Below, one piece after another: positions 1 to 10,740 of a stretch of DNA of 64,000 bases (position 1 is its first letter; every line of letters begins with the position of its first letter). The DNA lies in contig SZWC01004799.1 in assembly GCA_023375785.1 (NCBI GenBank), positions 22,730 to 86,729 of the forward strand, read 5' to 3'. This DNA comes from Penium margaritaceum. Taxonomy: Eukaryota > Streptophyta > Zygnematophyceae > Desmidiales > Peniaceae. A model generated the notes under the pieces. That model saw only the letters and a list, made by a program, of their open reading frames with translations. It was not told the origin of the DNA and did no database searches. The position numbers and the translations under genes are program-made.

Positions 1-600
1 GGGTGTGTATGGAGCAAAAGTTTCCAAACACACCTCGCAGGACTCAAGGAGGCTGGCCGTAGGTCCAAGGAAATCACTGCCACGATCACTACAAAAGACA
101 CGCAGGGGCGTTGACAGGCAGGCTCAGCCTGAACAAGCTAGTATACGATGATGGGACAGCCGTCGCTCTTCTGGCGAAGGGTGAAAACCCAGAAAAACAG
201 GGAGAAGTCATCAATGAGGCACAAGACATAGCGTCCAAGATTGCCAAGGAGGTCATGGGGCAAGGGACCCATGACGTTATTATGCACATGATCAAGAAAA
301 CAAGCAGACTGAGTCCCAGAGGAAGAAAAAGGAGATTGATGCATTTTCCCTTGCACACAATCAAGATAGTCAGTGCGGAAATCAGAAGGGAAGGTGGAGG
401 GCGACAGGCCAACAGCAGGTTGGAGGCAAAGCATGCTCTGAATGGCGTCAGCGTGCACATGACTTAGGCGGTGAAGCAAGAGGTAAAAAATGTCAGGCAA
501 AAGATAAGGGGCAATGTGAGCAAGGGCAGCACCGACGGCGCGAGAGGAGGAGGCACGCAGGGCCACACGATAGGACTTGTCAAACTTCAGATGGACGAAG
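1..600 (-). pseudogene. Element A integrase fragment
   Basis: Minus-strand reading gives the zinc-binding N-terminal part (HRLSHVHAD, then C-x-Q-GKMHQSPF) followed by the start of the catalytic core (VMGPLPHD, LCLIDDFS). Close to the left edge a second reading frame gives CSDRGSDF and FAPYTP, the motif around the second catalytic aspartate. In copia elements this enzyme inserts the cDNA into the genome. The frame changes at about position 130 and the domain is truncated by the window boundary, so it cannot be functional as seen. Identification rests on motif order and the neighbouring protease. Confidence 0.7.
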
Positions 601-1287
601 ACAAACAGAGCCAGCACCACGACTTGCAGAGAATCCCATACCTTGATCATCTAGAGATGGCACCGACAGCAGGCTGAGCTCTAAAGAAGGCACATACAAT
701 GCGTCAAGCAGGACCAGAGCGCCACTAGGACTGACACAGCAGACGACACCAACACCCTCGACAAGGAGCAACTGACCAGACCCAGTGAAAACAAAGCAAA
801 TAGACCCGACAAGATTTAGGGAGACAAAAAGAGAATGCATGGACATCATGTGGTGGATAGCCTTGGAGTCAAGGACCCAGAAGCCACCCAATATGCGTAC
901 AGAGGGTAGAATACCAAAAGTGGCAGTAGAATCAACACAGGGCACAGGAGAAGCAGACAGGGACAAACAGAGACACAACAATGGAGAAGAACAGACTACC
1001 ACTACTTGATCTATGGGACATAGCCACACAACAACCCCAAGACATGACCAGGGGGGGTCCCTATGAAAGAAACAATAAGTCTGATAAGAAAGACCTCTAG
1101 CCCGCATTGCAACACTCTCACATCCCTGATCACAAAGTTGAAGGTACTGAATTAGGAACTGCTCCAGCTGGCCCTCACGGTTACCATCAACTGATGCTGG
1201 TAGGGCCGGGGTAGAGGCGCCCAAGGAAGCAGGGAACCACGGCGGTGCAGTAAAGGCAGTGGAAGGAGGTTCAGCATAGGCAGTCAT
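600..1287 (-). pseudogene. Element A aspartic protease region
   Basis: The stretch just upstream (in the minus sense) of the integrase contains a copia protease-like segment. The catalytic D-S-G-A-T motif has decayed to DSKAIHHM at about 835-870. Downstream it keeps the family pattern LDALYVPSLELSLLSVPSLDD. The active-site glycine is replaced, so it should be inactive. Before it lies a conserved linker (LEQFLIQYLQL) also found in elements F, G and B. In an intact element this enzyme would cleave the Gag-Pol polyprotein inside the virus-like particle. Confidence 0.6.
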
Positions 1288-1399
1288 CTCGTATAGAGGG
1301 GGCCAGCCCTGCGGATATGGGACAAGAAGCAGAGGAGAGGGAACCCCAGCAGTATTGTGGGCATGGGCGGGGGAAGGAACAGGTGACTGGGAGAGAGCA

Positions 1400-2620
1400 C
1401 TAGAGCTGGAGGCAGAGGCTCCTTGGAAGGCGCCGGAAGTACTGGATCAATGAGCACGGGGAGGCGAGGGTCATCATGAGGGACAAGACACGTGCGAGGA
1501 GAGAACCACAGTTCCAGCACACTACAACACCATGGACAGGAGAAGAAGAGGCGGAACCCTCGTCTTTACTCTTGCCCTTCCCCTTGCCCTTCCCACAACC
1601 CTGGGGAGCAAGGGGGCTGGCAGTGGAGGTGGAGGGTGAAAAGAGAGAGGAGCAAGATGTGGAAGAGGAGGAGCCAGATGAGGTGGAGGTAGTGAGGGCC
1701 GTAACCCCCGTGACAGCTGAGCTTGTTCTGGAGGCTGGTCCACCAGGCAGCAAGGCGCTCGGCGGTGAGATCCTAGAGGGCTCCAATACCAGGGTAGGAC
1801 TTGAGTGGGATAGGCTGAGAGGCAAGCCGCTGCAGCTCATCTGCTCTGATGTCGCAAAGGAGGTGGGACAGCTCTGGGACAAGTTCATTGACCATGGTGA
1901 ATACAACAGAAAGCTAGCCAGGCGTTACGTTGCCAAGCACACGAAGGAGTTTGAGACCGCGAGCACAGTAAGCATCAGCAATCTTGTCAGCATGCACAAT
2001 GAGCATTTTGAACTGGACTGTGAGTGCCCTTTGAGCAGCCTGACTAGTGATAGTGGTGCGGCAGTGAAGCATGGCATAGGAACCAATAAGGTTGGCTAGG
2101 CACTGGACAGTAGGATTGGCATTGAACGTGCTGACATCATCAATCAGTAGCTTCGATGCAACAGAAATCAGAGCACGGATGTCACGAGCGGACTCAGCAA
2201 CCTTAGGCGTAAAGGGAGGGAAATCTGGGGAGTAATACTCCCATGATTGCTCTCTTTGAGCCCATGTGCTGAAGTGCGCCTCCCAGGAGGAGAAGGTGAG
2301 GGCTCGTGGCTGAGAGAAGAAATCGTGCTAACGCGGTGCAGCGAGAGTGACAGTGGTGGTGGATTTGCTAGCAGGGGCAGTGGCAGAGGTGCTAGAATAT
2401 ATGCCGGCATTGGTGCCAGCATCAACACCAGTAGGCTAGACAGCAGAGGCAGTGGGGAGGCATTTGGGCACCATAGAGGCGATCTTATCAGTTGAGGTGG
2501 CATGATTGTATTCTGCCAACTTCAGGTGGTCCTCAGCTTCCTGCTAATCCTTGCAAGCGAGGTTTAGGTGGCGCTGTAGTGTCGCTATGACTGAATTGTA
2601 ATCACTTGGCATGGTGATGG
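1400..2620 (-). pseudogene. Element A gag remnant
   Basis: In several minus-strand frames this region reads as a Gag-type protein. The segment at about 1900-2100 (FKMLIVHADKIADAYCARG) aligns by eye with element D gag at about 8.9 kb (FNMLSMQANETVDAYWARD). A basic Lys/Gly tract (GKGKGKGKSKDEG) and a C-W-N-C fragment near 1480-1560 are what remains of the nucleic-acid-binding tail. A helical, coiled-coil-like stretch seems to precede it at about 2540-2620. Stops and frame changes make it a pseudogene. Confidence 0.5.
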
Positions 2621-2779
2621 CAAGAGGGCTCTACCAGACAGATTTTGGCAGAGTTTCCCCTGCCCCAGTGAGGATGGGAAAACTGGGGGTGCTACCAGCA
2701 CGTGGTATGGATGTTCCACGATAGCCCACCTTGAGTCAGAAAAGACAAGCCACCGTAGGAAGAGCACAAAGAACAGATA

Positions 2780-4420
2780 GGCAGAGGTGGCATGTAAAAC
2801 AACATGTCACAAAGCTGCAGAGGGTGATGAGCTATGCAAATATGCAAGGAGCAAAGGAGCTACAACAGCAGAGGCAACTAAGAGGATGGAGACAGCAGAG
2901 ACTGCTAGAACCACTAGGTCAAGTGTGCCCGTTATAAGAGCTGCAACAAAGGTGCTGAAGATGGCTGCAACTGAGATGGTGGCACAGACGAGGCTAGAGG
3001 CTATAGGTGCAGCTCATGCTTTAGCAGTGACCGCTACTACTGTCGAAGTGTGGATGGAGGATGTAGCTGTTGCTGTGGTAGAAGATGTAGAAGCTATTGC
3101 AGAGATGTAGCGGATGCTGCTGCCAAGACATGTGTACCAATGTTTACAACAGCTAGATTAATGGGTCCAGAAACAACAGCAGCCTCATTGTAGGTCTCAA
3201 TTGCATGCTCGGCTGAGGTAAGAGCAAGGGTGCACGATGCTCTAGATGTTGTAGCAAAAGTAGTTTCAATGGCTGTAGCAACGTGTATGATGGCTGAGGC
3301 CACACGTTTCAGGTCGTTAGAGAGATCACTGGTATCCTACATAAGCGCTGCCTACAGCTCAGCTACAGTGATCTCCAAATAGGGGGTGGCATGCGCCTGC
3401 TGACTCCCCACAGGAGAGATAGGGAGAGAGATAGTTACAGGAGCTTTACGAGTCGACTATGCTGACGGTGCCAAGGCTGACTTGGATACGGGGTCACTGC
3501 TCGTGCCTCAGCGATAACGCATTTTGTGGTGTGCCATCATTCCCTCATAGAATGTGCCAAGTGGTAGCGCACAGGAAATTTCATGGTGCGCAAGCGTGAC
3601 TGGTGGCGCACCACCGCAGTGGTGCTGTCACTAGGTGTGCGGGTGTAGTAACTGTCACGGCTGCAGTTGACGCTGCTGCAATAACTATTGTTGTTGCTGC
3701 TGTGACTGCTCCTCCTATAGTCGTGGCTGAAGCAGGAGAGATAAAGCCTCGGGTACTGACGTTGCTCCTGCTGCAGTAACAATTTCTCAGGTTAAGACGG
3801 TAGCTGCGGGTGTTTCCACTGCCAAGGCTGTAGTTGATGTCGCTGCTGCTCCTCTTGCTGTGGCTGCTATTGCATCGATTGCTACAGTTGCCAAGGCTGC
3901 TGCTGCAGCTAATGCGACTGCTGCTGTAGCTTCTTTTGCTGCAGTTGCTGCTGTAAAACTGAATGGCTACAGGTGCTATTTCCTCTGAGGGTACAGATAT
4001 TGCTGCTGCTTCTCTTGTTGCCAAAGCTCCTGCTGTAGCAGTTGCTGTAGTTTTTGAGTTTGCTGCTACAGCTAATGGGGTTGCTGCTGCCACTTCTACT
4101 TCTACAGCTGCTGCTAGTGAAAGAGCGAATGCACGTGCTAGTGGTACCAAGGCTGCAGTAGCTATTGCTCCTGCTCTTGTTGCCGAGGATTTTGCTGAAA
4201 CAGTTGTTGTAATTGTTGAAGCTGCTGTTGAAGCTAATGCAGCCTCTGCTGCAGCTAATGCAAGTGCTGCTGCAGGTCCCACTGTTGTAGCTGCTGTTAT
4301 CAAAAGAGCGGTTGAAGGTGCTGCTACTGCCGAGGCTGCTGCTGCAGTTGCAGCTCCAGTTGGTGTTGTGTGCAAGGACAATGGCAACCGAAGGTGGCGG
4401 CTTGTATAGCTAGTGATGGT
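2780..4420. repeat. Degenerate GCT/GCA triplet-repeat tract (A leader)
   Basis: Imperfect GCT/GCA triplets with strong 3-bp periodicity run through this stretch and open long alanine-, serine- or cysteine-rich frames on both strands. The coding-sense strand of element A is CAG-rich here, the same composition as the leader/gag-start of elements B, F and G. I regard the long Ala-rich frames as products of the repeat, not genes. Confidence 0.7.
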
Positions 4421-5050
4421 GACTGCTGCTACATCGTTCATCATGTGGGTTGACCCACGTTTGTGGCAATTTATGCACCAGTAATAGACCCGCGGGTGTG
4501 GCAATGTATGCACCAGTGGGTTACAAGATGAGGGTTGTTGCTGCCCGCTTCTGACCGGGCCACTGGCGAAGGTCAACTGTGGTTGCTGGAGCAGAGGGCT
4601 CCTGGCCACTTCTTGCGCTAATGCAGGGTGGTGGTGGCGATGGGCTCCACGGGGTGCACGAGTACAATAGCACCCACAGTGTAGCAATGCTCCAGTGAGA
4701 GCAAAAAGAGTAGGGTGCGAGGCTAGGAACTCTGCTAGCACTTTCTCACAGTCACGGGGGAGTGTTGTGATGTCCGCCTTCCTTTTCTATTTGCACAAAC
4801 TATTGTGACCACTCGGCCACATCCATGCTCATGCAGATCCCATAACCTGACCTAGTTGGTTGCCGGAGTAGCTTCACGTGGTGGTCAACCAATCAGTAGC
4901 TGCCAAAGAGCAGCTACGGTGTCTCGAGTGCTTGCTGGGGTCTTCCGCAGTAGTTGTGGCTAGCTAGACGTGGTGAGAGACATGAGAAGGGAGGAGATGG
5001 CAGAAGAACCATGGTAGGGACAGGACTCCATGGCACGGAGATCCCATGCG
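4421..5050. other. Gene-free stretch between A and D
   Basis: No coding similarity was seen. A polypurine run followed by TG occurs at 4754-4764 on the plus strand, resembling a PPT/LTR start, but no partner LTR or plus-strand internal region was found. Confidence 0.4.
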
Positions 5051-5055
5051 AGTCA
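5051..5055. repeat. Target-site duplication of element D (left), AGTCA
   Basis: AGTCA directly precedes the first base of the D 5' LTR. The same five bases follow the end of the D 3' LTR at 29662-29666. A 5-bp duplication is typical of copia integration. Confidence 0.75.
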
Positions 5056-5708
5056 TCTTGGTTGTGGCTGCACAATACGCAAGTGATCTCTTGACTCCGT
5101 CCACACACACACGCTATCACTGCAGGTGACTAAACTGACATGAAGCTCAAGGTGCACATATGGTGGACCATGCATCCCTGGCGTCTCAGCCGGGTGTAAG
5201 ATTGGCACAAGCATTACCATGTTCAGTTGTGCCTGAGAGCAGATTCTTTGGTTTCAGCAAGATGTGCTTAGTATCTGCTCAGCAATCATTGGAGTTTCAT
5301 ACACAGGTAGACATGCATCCACATACGCGCGTGGCCGATGTGGCTATCTGTGCTTTAGATATGCATGCTTAGATAGAGTTATTGGTACAATGCACCGGGT
5401 TGCTGATCCTACGGGCCCAAATTTCCGGTTATGCGGAAGTGTGAGAAAACCACTGGCGGTACACTGCTGACCGGTTTTTTTTCTACCCCGCGATGGTGGC
5501 TGGGCCCCACGTCAAGCATTTTGCATGGGTGGCCCAGTCGACCGGTTCGTAGAAACATGCTCTCTCGTTACTCCCTAGTATTTGTTGACTCCCAGATATC
5601 TTGTCAACCTTTTTATAATTCCTTGAGCTTGTCGCATCCATGGCTTCAGTGTGAACCTCATTTCCATGCATTCTGAGAGGTCTAAGCAGGCAAGTAGTGA
5701 AAACCTAC
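5056..5708 (+). repeat. Element D 5' LTR
   Basis: This sequence aligns by eye over its length with 13479-13924 plus 29490-29661. Shared landmarks are the start (TTGGTTGTGGYTGCAC), the TATGCATGCTTAGA block and a GACCGGTTT block. The start should be TG but reads TC (5056-5057), a mutation. The end near 5708 is placed by matching the 3' LTR end (ACCTACA). Confidence 0.8.
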
Positions 5709-5720
5709 TAGCATGAGAGT
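5709..5720 (+). promoter_or_regulatory. Probable decayed primer binding site of D
   Basis: TAGCATGAGAGT lies where the primer site should be and matches the TGGTATCAGAGC initiator-Met primer site at 8 of 12 positions. Confidence 0.35.
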
Positions 5721-6044
5721 AGGAGGGATCATGCCCTCCTCTCTATTGATCCAGGATCTGATCTGACTTGATCAAGTGACGTCTGCGGCTGCATTCTCGC
5801 AGTCGTGGTATTATCTCTACCCCGTCACAATCATCTAGGGAAGCGATGCCGTCATGGTAGCCGAAGTCCCACACACGGGGTGGCTTTTCTTCCACACCAC
5901 ATCGTGGACGGCGGCCAAGTCTCGGCCCGCATCCTTTGCTTGCTCCATACAGAGCATCTAGGATCCGCAGAATCGCAGCACCAAAGCACCGACGTCATGG
6001 TTCACTACTGCACTACAGCATCAAGCTGTAGGAGCATCTAACCT

Positions 6045-6425
6045 CTATTGCATCTCAGCACCACAGCACCAAGGCACCAAGGCACCGGGGCACTGCGGCA
6101 TAACGGCACCGAGGCACTTTAGCTTCTTTGCTCCACCACATTGTGACACAAAGGCACCACATCACCAAGATGTTGCAGCAACGCAGCACTAAGGCACCCA
6201 GGCACCCAAGCACCATAGCACCACGGCACCATGCCATTGTGGCACCAAGGCACAGTGACACCAAGGTAATGCATCATTGCAGCACCAAGGCAGCAAGGCA
6301 CCAAAGCACTGTTGCACTACGGCAACAAGCACCGGAGCTTCTTAGCTCCACCGCATCACGGCACCAGGGCACTACAGAACTATGGCACCAAAGCACTGCT
6401 GTGCCAGAGCATCTAAGCTCCAATT
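6045..6425. repeat. Degenerate GCACCAAG minisatellite
   Basis: Units of about 7-10 bp of the form GCACCAAGGCACC, GCACCACGGCACC and similar are repeated for about 380 bp, with spacer-like TTAGCTTCTTTGCTCCACC and a related TTAGCTCCACC segment. The strand asymmetry makes long antisense Leu/Cys/Val/Trp-rich frames that I reject as genes. Confidence 0.75.
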
Positions 6426-7724
6426 AGCAGCAGCAACAGCCACCACAACCGTGGCCACTTCAGCAACCCTGGCGTCCCCGCCAGGCACTGAACCAATTCC
6501 AACTTCACTGACACCTACACAAGAGTGCTAACACATTGAGGAGGAGGTTGCATACTACAAAGAGAGGACGGAACGCGAGCTGTGGTCGCGCCGCCACTGC
6601 CACAGTCCAGGGTACTATCCTGGAGAGGTCTACAATCCCACGGCTGACTACGCGGGTGAGGATGCTGCCGGTTACACAGCCTACTGCCAGTACGCTTCTC
6701 ACGACTCACCGACGATGCAAAACATGCCAGCCATGGGACCACCACAAGACCAGCATCCTCCTTAATCTCTTGTAAGCCCCCCCATTGCCCATAGGATGTG
6801 TCGGGGGAGTCAGCGTGCCGTCCCTGGTGGGACGACACCAGCAGCACCAGCAGCCACTCGTAGGACCTCCGCTCCTCGCTTTGCTGCATCTCCAGAAGCC
6901 TCTGGTTCTAAGCTGCCTCCTTTGGACCCTCTCATACCTTTTTTGTCCTTGAAGCTACCCTTGTCTCAAGTGCTGCTATCTCCTCCACCTTTACTGCACA
7001 CGCTGCACGTGCTCCTGCTAGGACTGCCACTGCTAGGGCTATTGACACTTGAGAAGAGCAAGAAGAATACAATGTAGATTTCCTGGCAACTTCTGGTTGA
7101 GTATAGGCTATGCTAGGGTTGGGTTAGTGCAGGCGGCAATAGAAAACCATGCAAAACAGCCAATTCCTAGATCGAGACAAGAAAGAGCTCAATCAGGCAA
7201 GTCTCACTATTGGAGACCCACCCGTCTGGCCAGCGAGTGAAGCTCGCCGGCGTGCAAGCAAGGAACAAGGGCGAATGGCCCTCGTGCTTTGCAAAAGGGC
7301 CGGCTAGCCCAGGCCCTGCCCTCTACACACAAACACTAAACAGGTTTGAATCTCTGGCGAGGACTAATCTAGGCTCCAGTCACAATTTGCAAGTTTGACC
7401 TAGAAGACTACAAAGGAAAAACATAGGTCTAATAAGTCCAAGTGATGTGAAGACTCCAGCGAGTAAGCCAGCTGCTGAGTGATTGAGAGGGGCCATGCCA
7501 ATAGGGTGGAGGCGGCCACTCATGCAGGGCAGAAGGGTCGCGAGCCATCATGGTGCGTCGCCTCCACTCCCTGCGTCGGCATGCCCTGCGCACTCACGAC
7601 CATCCATGAAGAGAAGTGTTTACAATGAGAGATTACACCACTTACACCACTGCTGCGATCGACCAGGGGCCCCTTGCAGTAGCTGCAGTCAACGTTGCCA
7701 CAAAAGCTGCCACTGCAGCAGATG

Positions 7725-7760
7725 TAGTAGCAGCAGCAGCAGCAGCGGCAGCAGCCACTA
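7725..7760. repeat. GCA microsatellite
   Basis: A run of about ten GCA units with one GCG interruption (GCAGCGGCA) lies in the D leader. Confidence 0.8.
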
Positions 7761-8237
7761 TCCTCTTCAGTGCAGTGGTCTCCATCCACACCTCTACAAC
7801 ACTGGCTTCCTCCACAACCTCTTCATCGACATTCAGTCATCACGTCCGATTTCTTGTCTCTATAGCTGCGGCCATCCCCACCCTCACCAGTGCTGTCTTG
7901 ACACGGGTTGCGTGCCTCCTTGTCTCCATGTCCTCCACCGTAGATATTATCACGGCTTTAGCAACGGCATCACTTCCACCCCTTTTTGCCTTGCATCGCT
8001 ACTTCTTGTGAGCTTTCTATACTCTTCCTTTTGCCCTCTTCCTCTGTTGCCTCTGTGTGGCCATGTTTGTGTGTCCATGTATATTGCCTTGCAGCACTGC
8101 CTTGAGGGCCACAGTCACTATACCTTTCCACGCCCACTGGGACAGGGGAACTTCTGCCAAGTTTTCCTTGGCATGGTTCCCCCTCTAGCATCATACCAGT
8201 TGACAATGACCAGTGCGCTGCACTAGAGGAATAACTA

Positions 8238-9165
8238 TAGCAAGAGCGCACTGATCTCCAAGCAGCACTCAGTGCCCAGCACAATGCAAAGGAAAAATTT
8301 CATAGTGAGCAGGCTGACCAGGAAACTTTAGCTGAGCATGTAGCTGACATGGTCATCAAGAATCTTCAATCCATAATGTGCTCCACCCCCTCTGCTTCCC
8401 CTGATGCCAGTATTTCTACTGCATTCTCCGCCTTGCCCATTTCCGCATCCTTCGCCTCTGGCTCTCTCTCCTCTGATCCTCTCGTACTCGCTGCTACTGC
8501 CGGCGCAACCGCCGCCAAGGCACTTGCATTGCCCGCGCATCGCAAGCCCGACTTTGGCTCTTTGCCATCTCATTTTACCTCTAACCTTAATTTCTCTTCC
8601 TGGGAAGTTTGCTTCAACGTGTGGGCACAAGGCAAACAACTTTGGAAATAGTACCATGAACCAAATCCCTCATCTCTCCCTCTCTTTGTTCCAGCCAATG
8701 CTGAGTGTGCCCGCGCTGTTCATGCATGCATTTGTGCTAGACCCGATGACCTCACTGATGAGATCGGGTCCTACAATGCCGACACATCATGTCGCACGCC
8801 TGCTAACCACATTGGCGCTTACACTCTCATTAAGCGTCGCACCACTCTCTCAGGGCATATTGCACAAAGTGTCTTCACAGTCCAGTTCAACATGCTGTCC
8901 ATGCAAGCCAATGAGACTGTCGATGCCTATTGGGCTCGCGACATTTTCCTGCTGAACAACTTGGGCAAGGCAGCACTTGGGTAGCTCCCTATAGTCCTCT
9001 CCATCGCCAACAGCCTCATTTCTGAACTCTCATAAATCTGCGGGGAGTTCAAGGCTTCCCAGCTCGGGCTTCTTTCAGCCAAGCACATCCCTGAGGACGC
9101 TCCCCCGGGCACTGATTCCCTCTAGGATTTCATGCTAAGAGCCTCACCAAATGGTGGAGCACCCT
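8238..9165 (+). pseudogene. Element D gag remnant
   Basis: A plus-strand frame begins with a helical Glu/Gln/Ala-rich stretch (DLQAALSAQHNAKEKF.., likely coiled coil). It continues into the Gag core signature W-x-V-x-F-N-V-W-A-Q-G-K near 8600-8640, equivalent to FQIWAQGEG in elements G and F. An in-frame TAG follows LWK at 8649, and further stops occur near 8980, 9032 and 9123. The segment MLSMQANETVDAYWARD matches element A. No CCHC knuckle was found; the region where it belongs is replaced by unrelated sequence from about 9170. Confidence 0.65.
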
Positions 9166-9169
9166 ACAG

Positions 9170-9322
9170 CGTAATCCCTGGTTTGACTAATGAGGAGTGG
9201 TCGAATCCAAGCGCATCCATCGTGCAGCAGTCGTAGCTGTCACAACCGATGACATGGTGTGCCCCTTTCTATGATGGCCATTAATCGTAATCCCTGGTTT
9301 GACTAATGAGGAGTGGTCGAAT
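9170..9322. repeat. 37-bp direct repeat pair in D
   Basis: The motif CGTAATCCCTGGTTTGACTA and the next 17 bases occur at 9170-9206 and again at 9286-9322, 116 bp apart. The pair sits at the point where gag similarity stops. Confidence 0.85.
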
Positions 9323-9970
9323 ACTTGATCTGAGTTTAGATTTGAATTCATTATATTTTTCCATGCAGGATTGAGCTTTGAATCGCTCGATTTGAGTGAG
9401 TATTCAGAAAGTTAACCTAGCCCAAAATTCGGGTGTTGGGCGGGTGGAATCTGGTGTCTGCCATGGGTGGCCGGAAAATCCACCGCCAGTGATCCACGTT
9501 CATCTCCAATGAGCTCCAAATGCACCAGGGCCATGAATGAAGTTACTAGAGGGATCTACTTGACCAGGGTGAAACTCTCCTTGACTTCAGGGCGAGGAAA
9601 GGCACTCGGACGGGTCATCGTCGAAGCGCCTCCCATTGCCTACCATGCAAGGCAATGTGGGTGGCTCCACCAAGGGTTGCTTCGACGGCTGTAGCAGGGG
9701 CTCTACTGCTCCAATTTGGGCATTCTTGGATGCGTTAAAAAGCTTAGATCACATGCTATAAGAATCTAATGTAATATAACTATGCTAGTTAACAAAAATG
9801 TGTTTTGATTCAGTTACACTGAATACAACGTGTTCTGTCCACTCACATTCGTGATCCTTGTGCTCCACACTCTTCACCAAAGATCATTGGCTGCCCCAAA
9901 CATTGGTAGCGTGCATCAGTGATAGCTAGGCATCCTTGAGGGTACATCTACACCCACTAGTGCCAATAAA
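9323..9970. other. Unassigned segment replacing D gag tail/protease start
   Basis: About 650 bp, more AT-rich than its neighbours, with no coding similarity that I can see. It lies where the zinc knuckle and the protease active site of D should be, so it probably reflects an insertion plus deletion. Confidence 0.4.
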
Positions 9971-9984
9971 TTGTTATGGGCCCA

Positions 9985-10150
9985 CGTGCCTAGAAGGACC
10001 CTAGGGGGCCCTAGGGGGGAACAATTCTTGCCCGATGTCCCGTACGTTCCCTCTCTTCAATTTTGTCTCCTATTTGTTACGGCACTTGATGACCAGAGCA
10101 TGGAATTCTCCTCTAGCCAAGGAATGGCATCCATGTCACATCACACCACT
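9985..10150 (+). pseudogene. Element D protease C-terminal remnant
   Basis: The frame reading FLPDVPYVPSLQFCLLFVTALDD matches the downstream half of the copia protease as seen in elements A, F and G. The catalytic D-S/T-G segment is missing. It joins directly to the integrase zinc region downstream. Confidence 0.6.
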
Positions 10151-10186
10151 AGCCACATCTTGTTGTAGGGCACCCGCTACAATGGC

Positions 10187-10740
10187 TTGTTTCACGTATC
10201 ATCCTTTGTTCCTATCCATACCGTGTTTGCACATGTTCACGTTGCACACTCTCTTTTCCCAATGCACACGCAGATGCTGCACTCCTTCCAGTGCCACATG
10301 CACACTGTTGCCACTGACAAGCTGCTCCGTGTGCTTTGTGCTAATAGTCTTGATGTCTCCGCAGATTGTCTTGACTATGCTCAGGGAAAAATGCATCTGT
10401 ACCCATTCTCTATGTCTGTGTCCCCCACCTCCCATCCCCTTGACCTCCTACACGCTGATGTCATGTGGCCCCTTCCTCGTGATGCCCTGGGGGGGGGGTG
10501 TTGGCTGTTACGTCCCTTGTCTTACTAACAACTTTTCCTTACATGCGCTAGGTCTTTGCCCTCAAGCAAAAGATTGATGTGTATTCCACCCTTGAGTCCT
10601 GGCTTTGCCAAGCTGAACTTGCCTATGGTCATCGCCTTCAGGTTTTCCACTATGATTGTGGGAGGGAGTTCATGGGTCCTGTTGCCCAATTCCTCACATC
10701 CCGTGGGGTGTGTATGTAGCCCTCAGCTCCGTACACAACC
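10187..10740 (+). pseudogene. Element D integrase remnant
   Basis: The N-terminal zinc region is readable (LHSFQCHMHTV, then CLDYAQGKMHLYPF), followed by LDLLHADVMWPLPRD holding the first catalytic aspartate. A run of nine G's at about 10490 shifts the frame. The frame then resumes with VFALKQKIDVYSTLESW and HYDCGREF with the second aspartate. Downstream stops accumulate. The domain order and the neighbouring protease and RT support the call; the enzyme would be inactive. Confidence 0.7.

Larger units (their letters stand above)
1..4740 (-). mobile_element. Element A: degraded copia retrotransposon, cut by the window edge
   Basis: Reading the minus strand from about 4.7 kb leftwards gives a triplet-repeat leader, gag, protease and the start of integrase, in copia order. 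The remaining integrase, RT, RNase H and 3' LTR would lie left of base 1. Its gag resembles that of element D, so A and D look like one lineage. No 5' LTR or primer binding site could be recognised at its right end. Many stops and frame changes mark it as an old copy. Confidence 0.65.
5721..8237 (+). other. Element D leader, non-coding
   Basis: About 2.5 kb between primer site and gag with no convincing reading frame. It holds a minisatellite (6045-6425), a short GCA tract (7725-7760) and otherwise unremarkable sequence. Frames here are short and do not match gag or pol. Confidence 0.5.

Noticed and set aside
3581-4741. Long Ala/Ser/Cys-rich open frames on both strands (for example 3963-4409 plus, 3581-4741 minus)
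   Set aside because: They are by-products of GCT/GCA triplet repeats, which remain open in several frames at once; no conserved motif.
6055-6430. Trp/Cys/Leu-rich minus frames over the minisatellite
   Set aside because: Repeat-derived; unit lengths are irregular and no frame is conserved between units.
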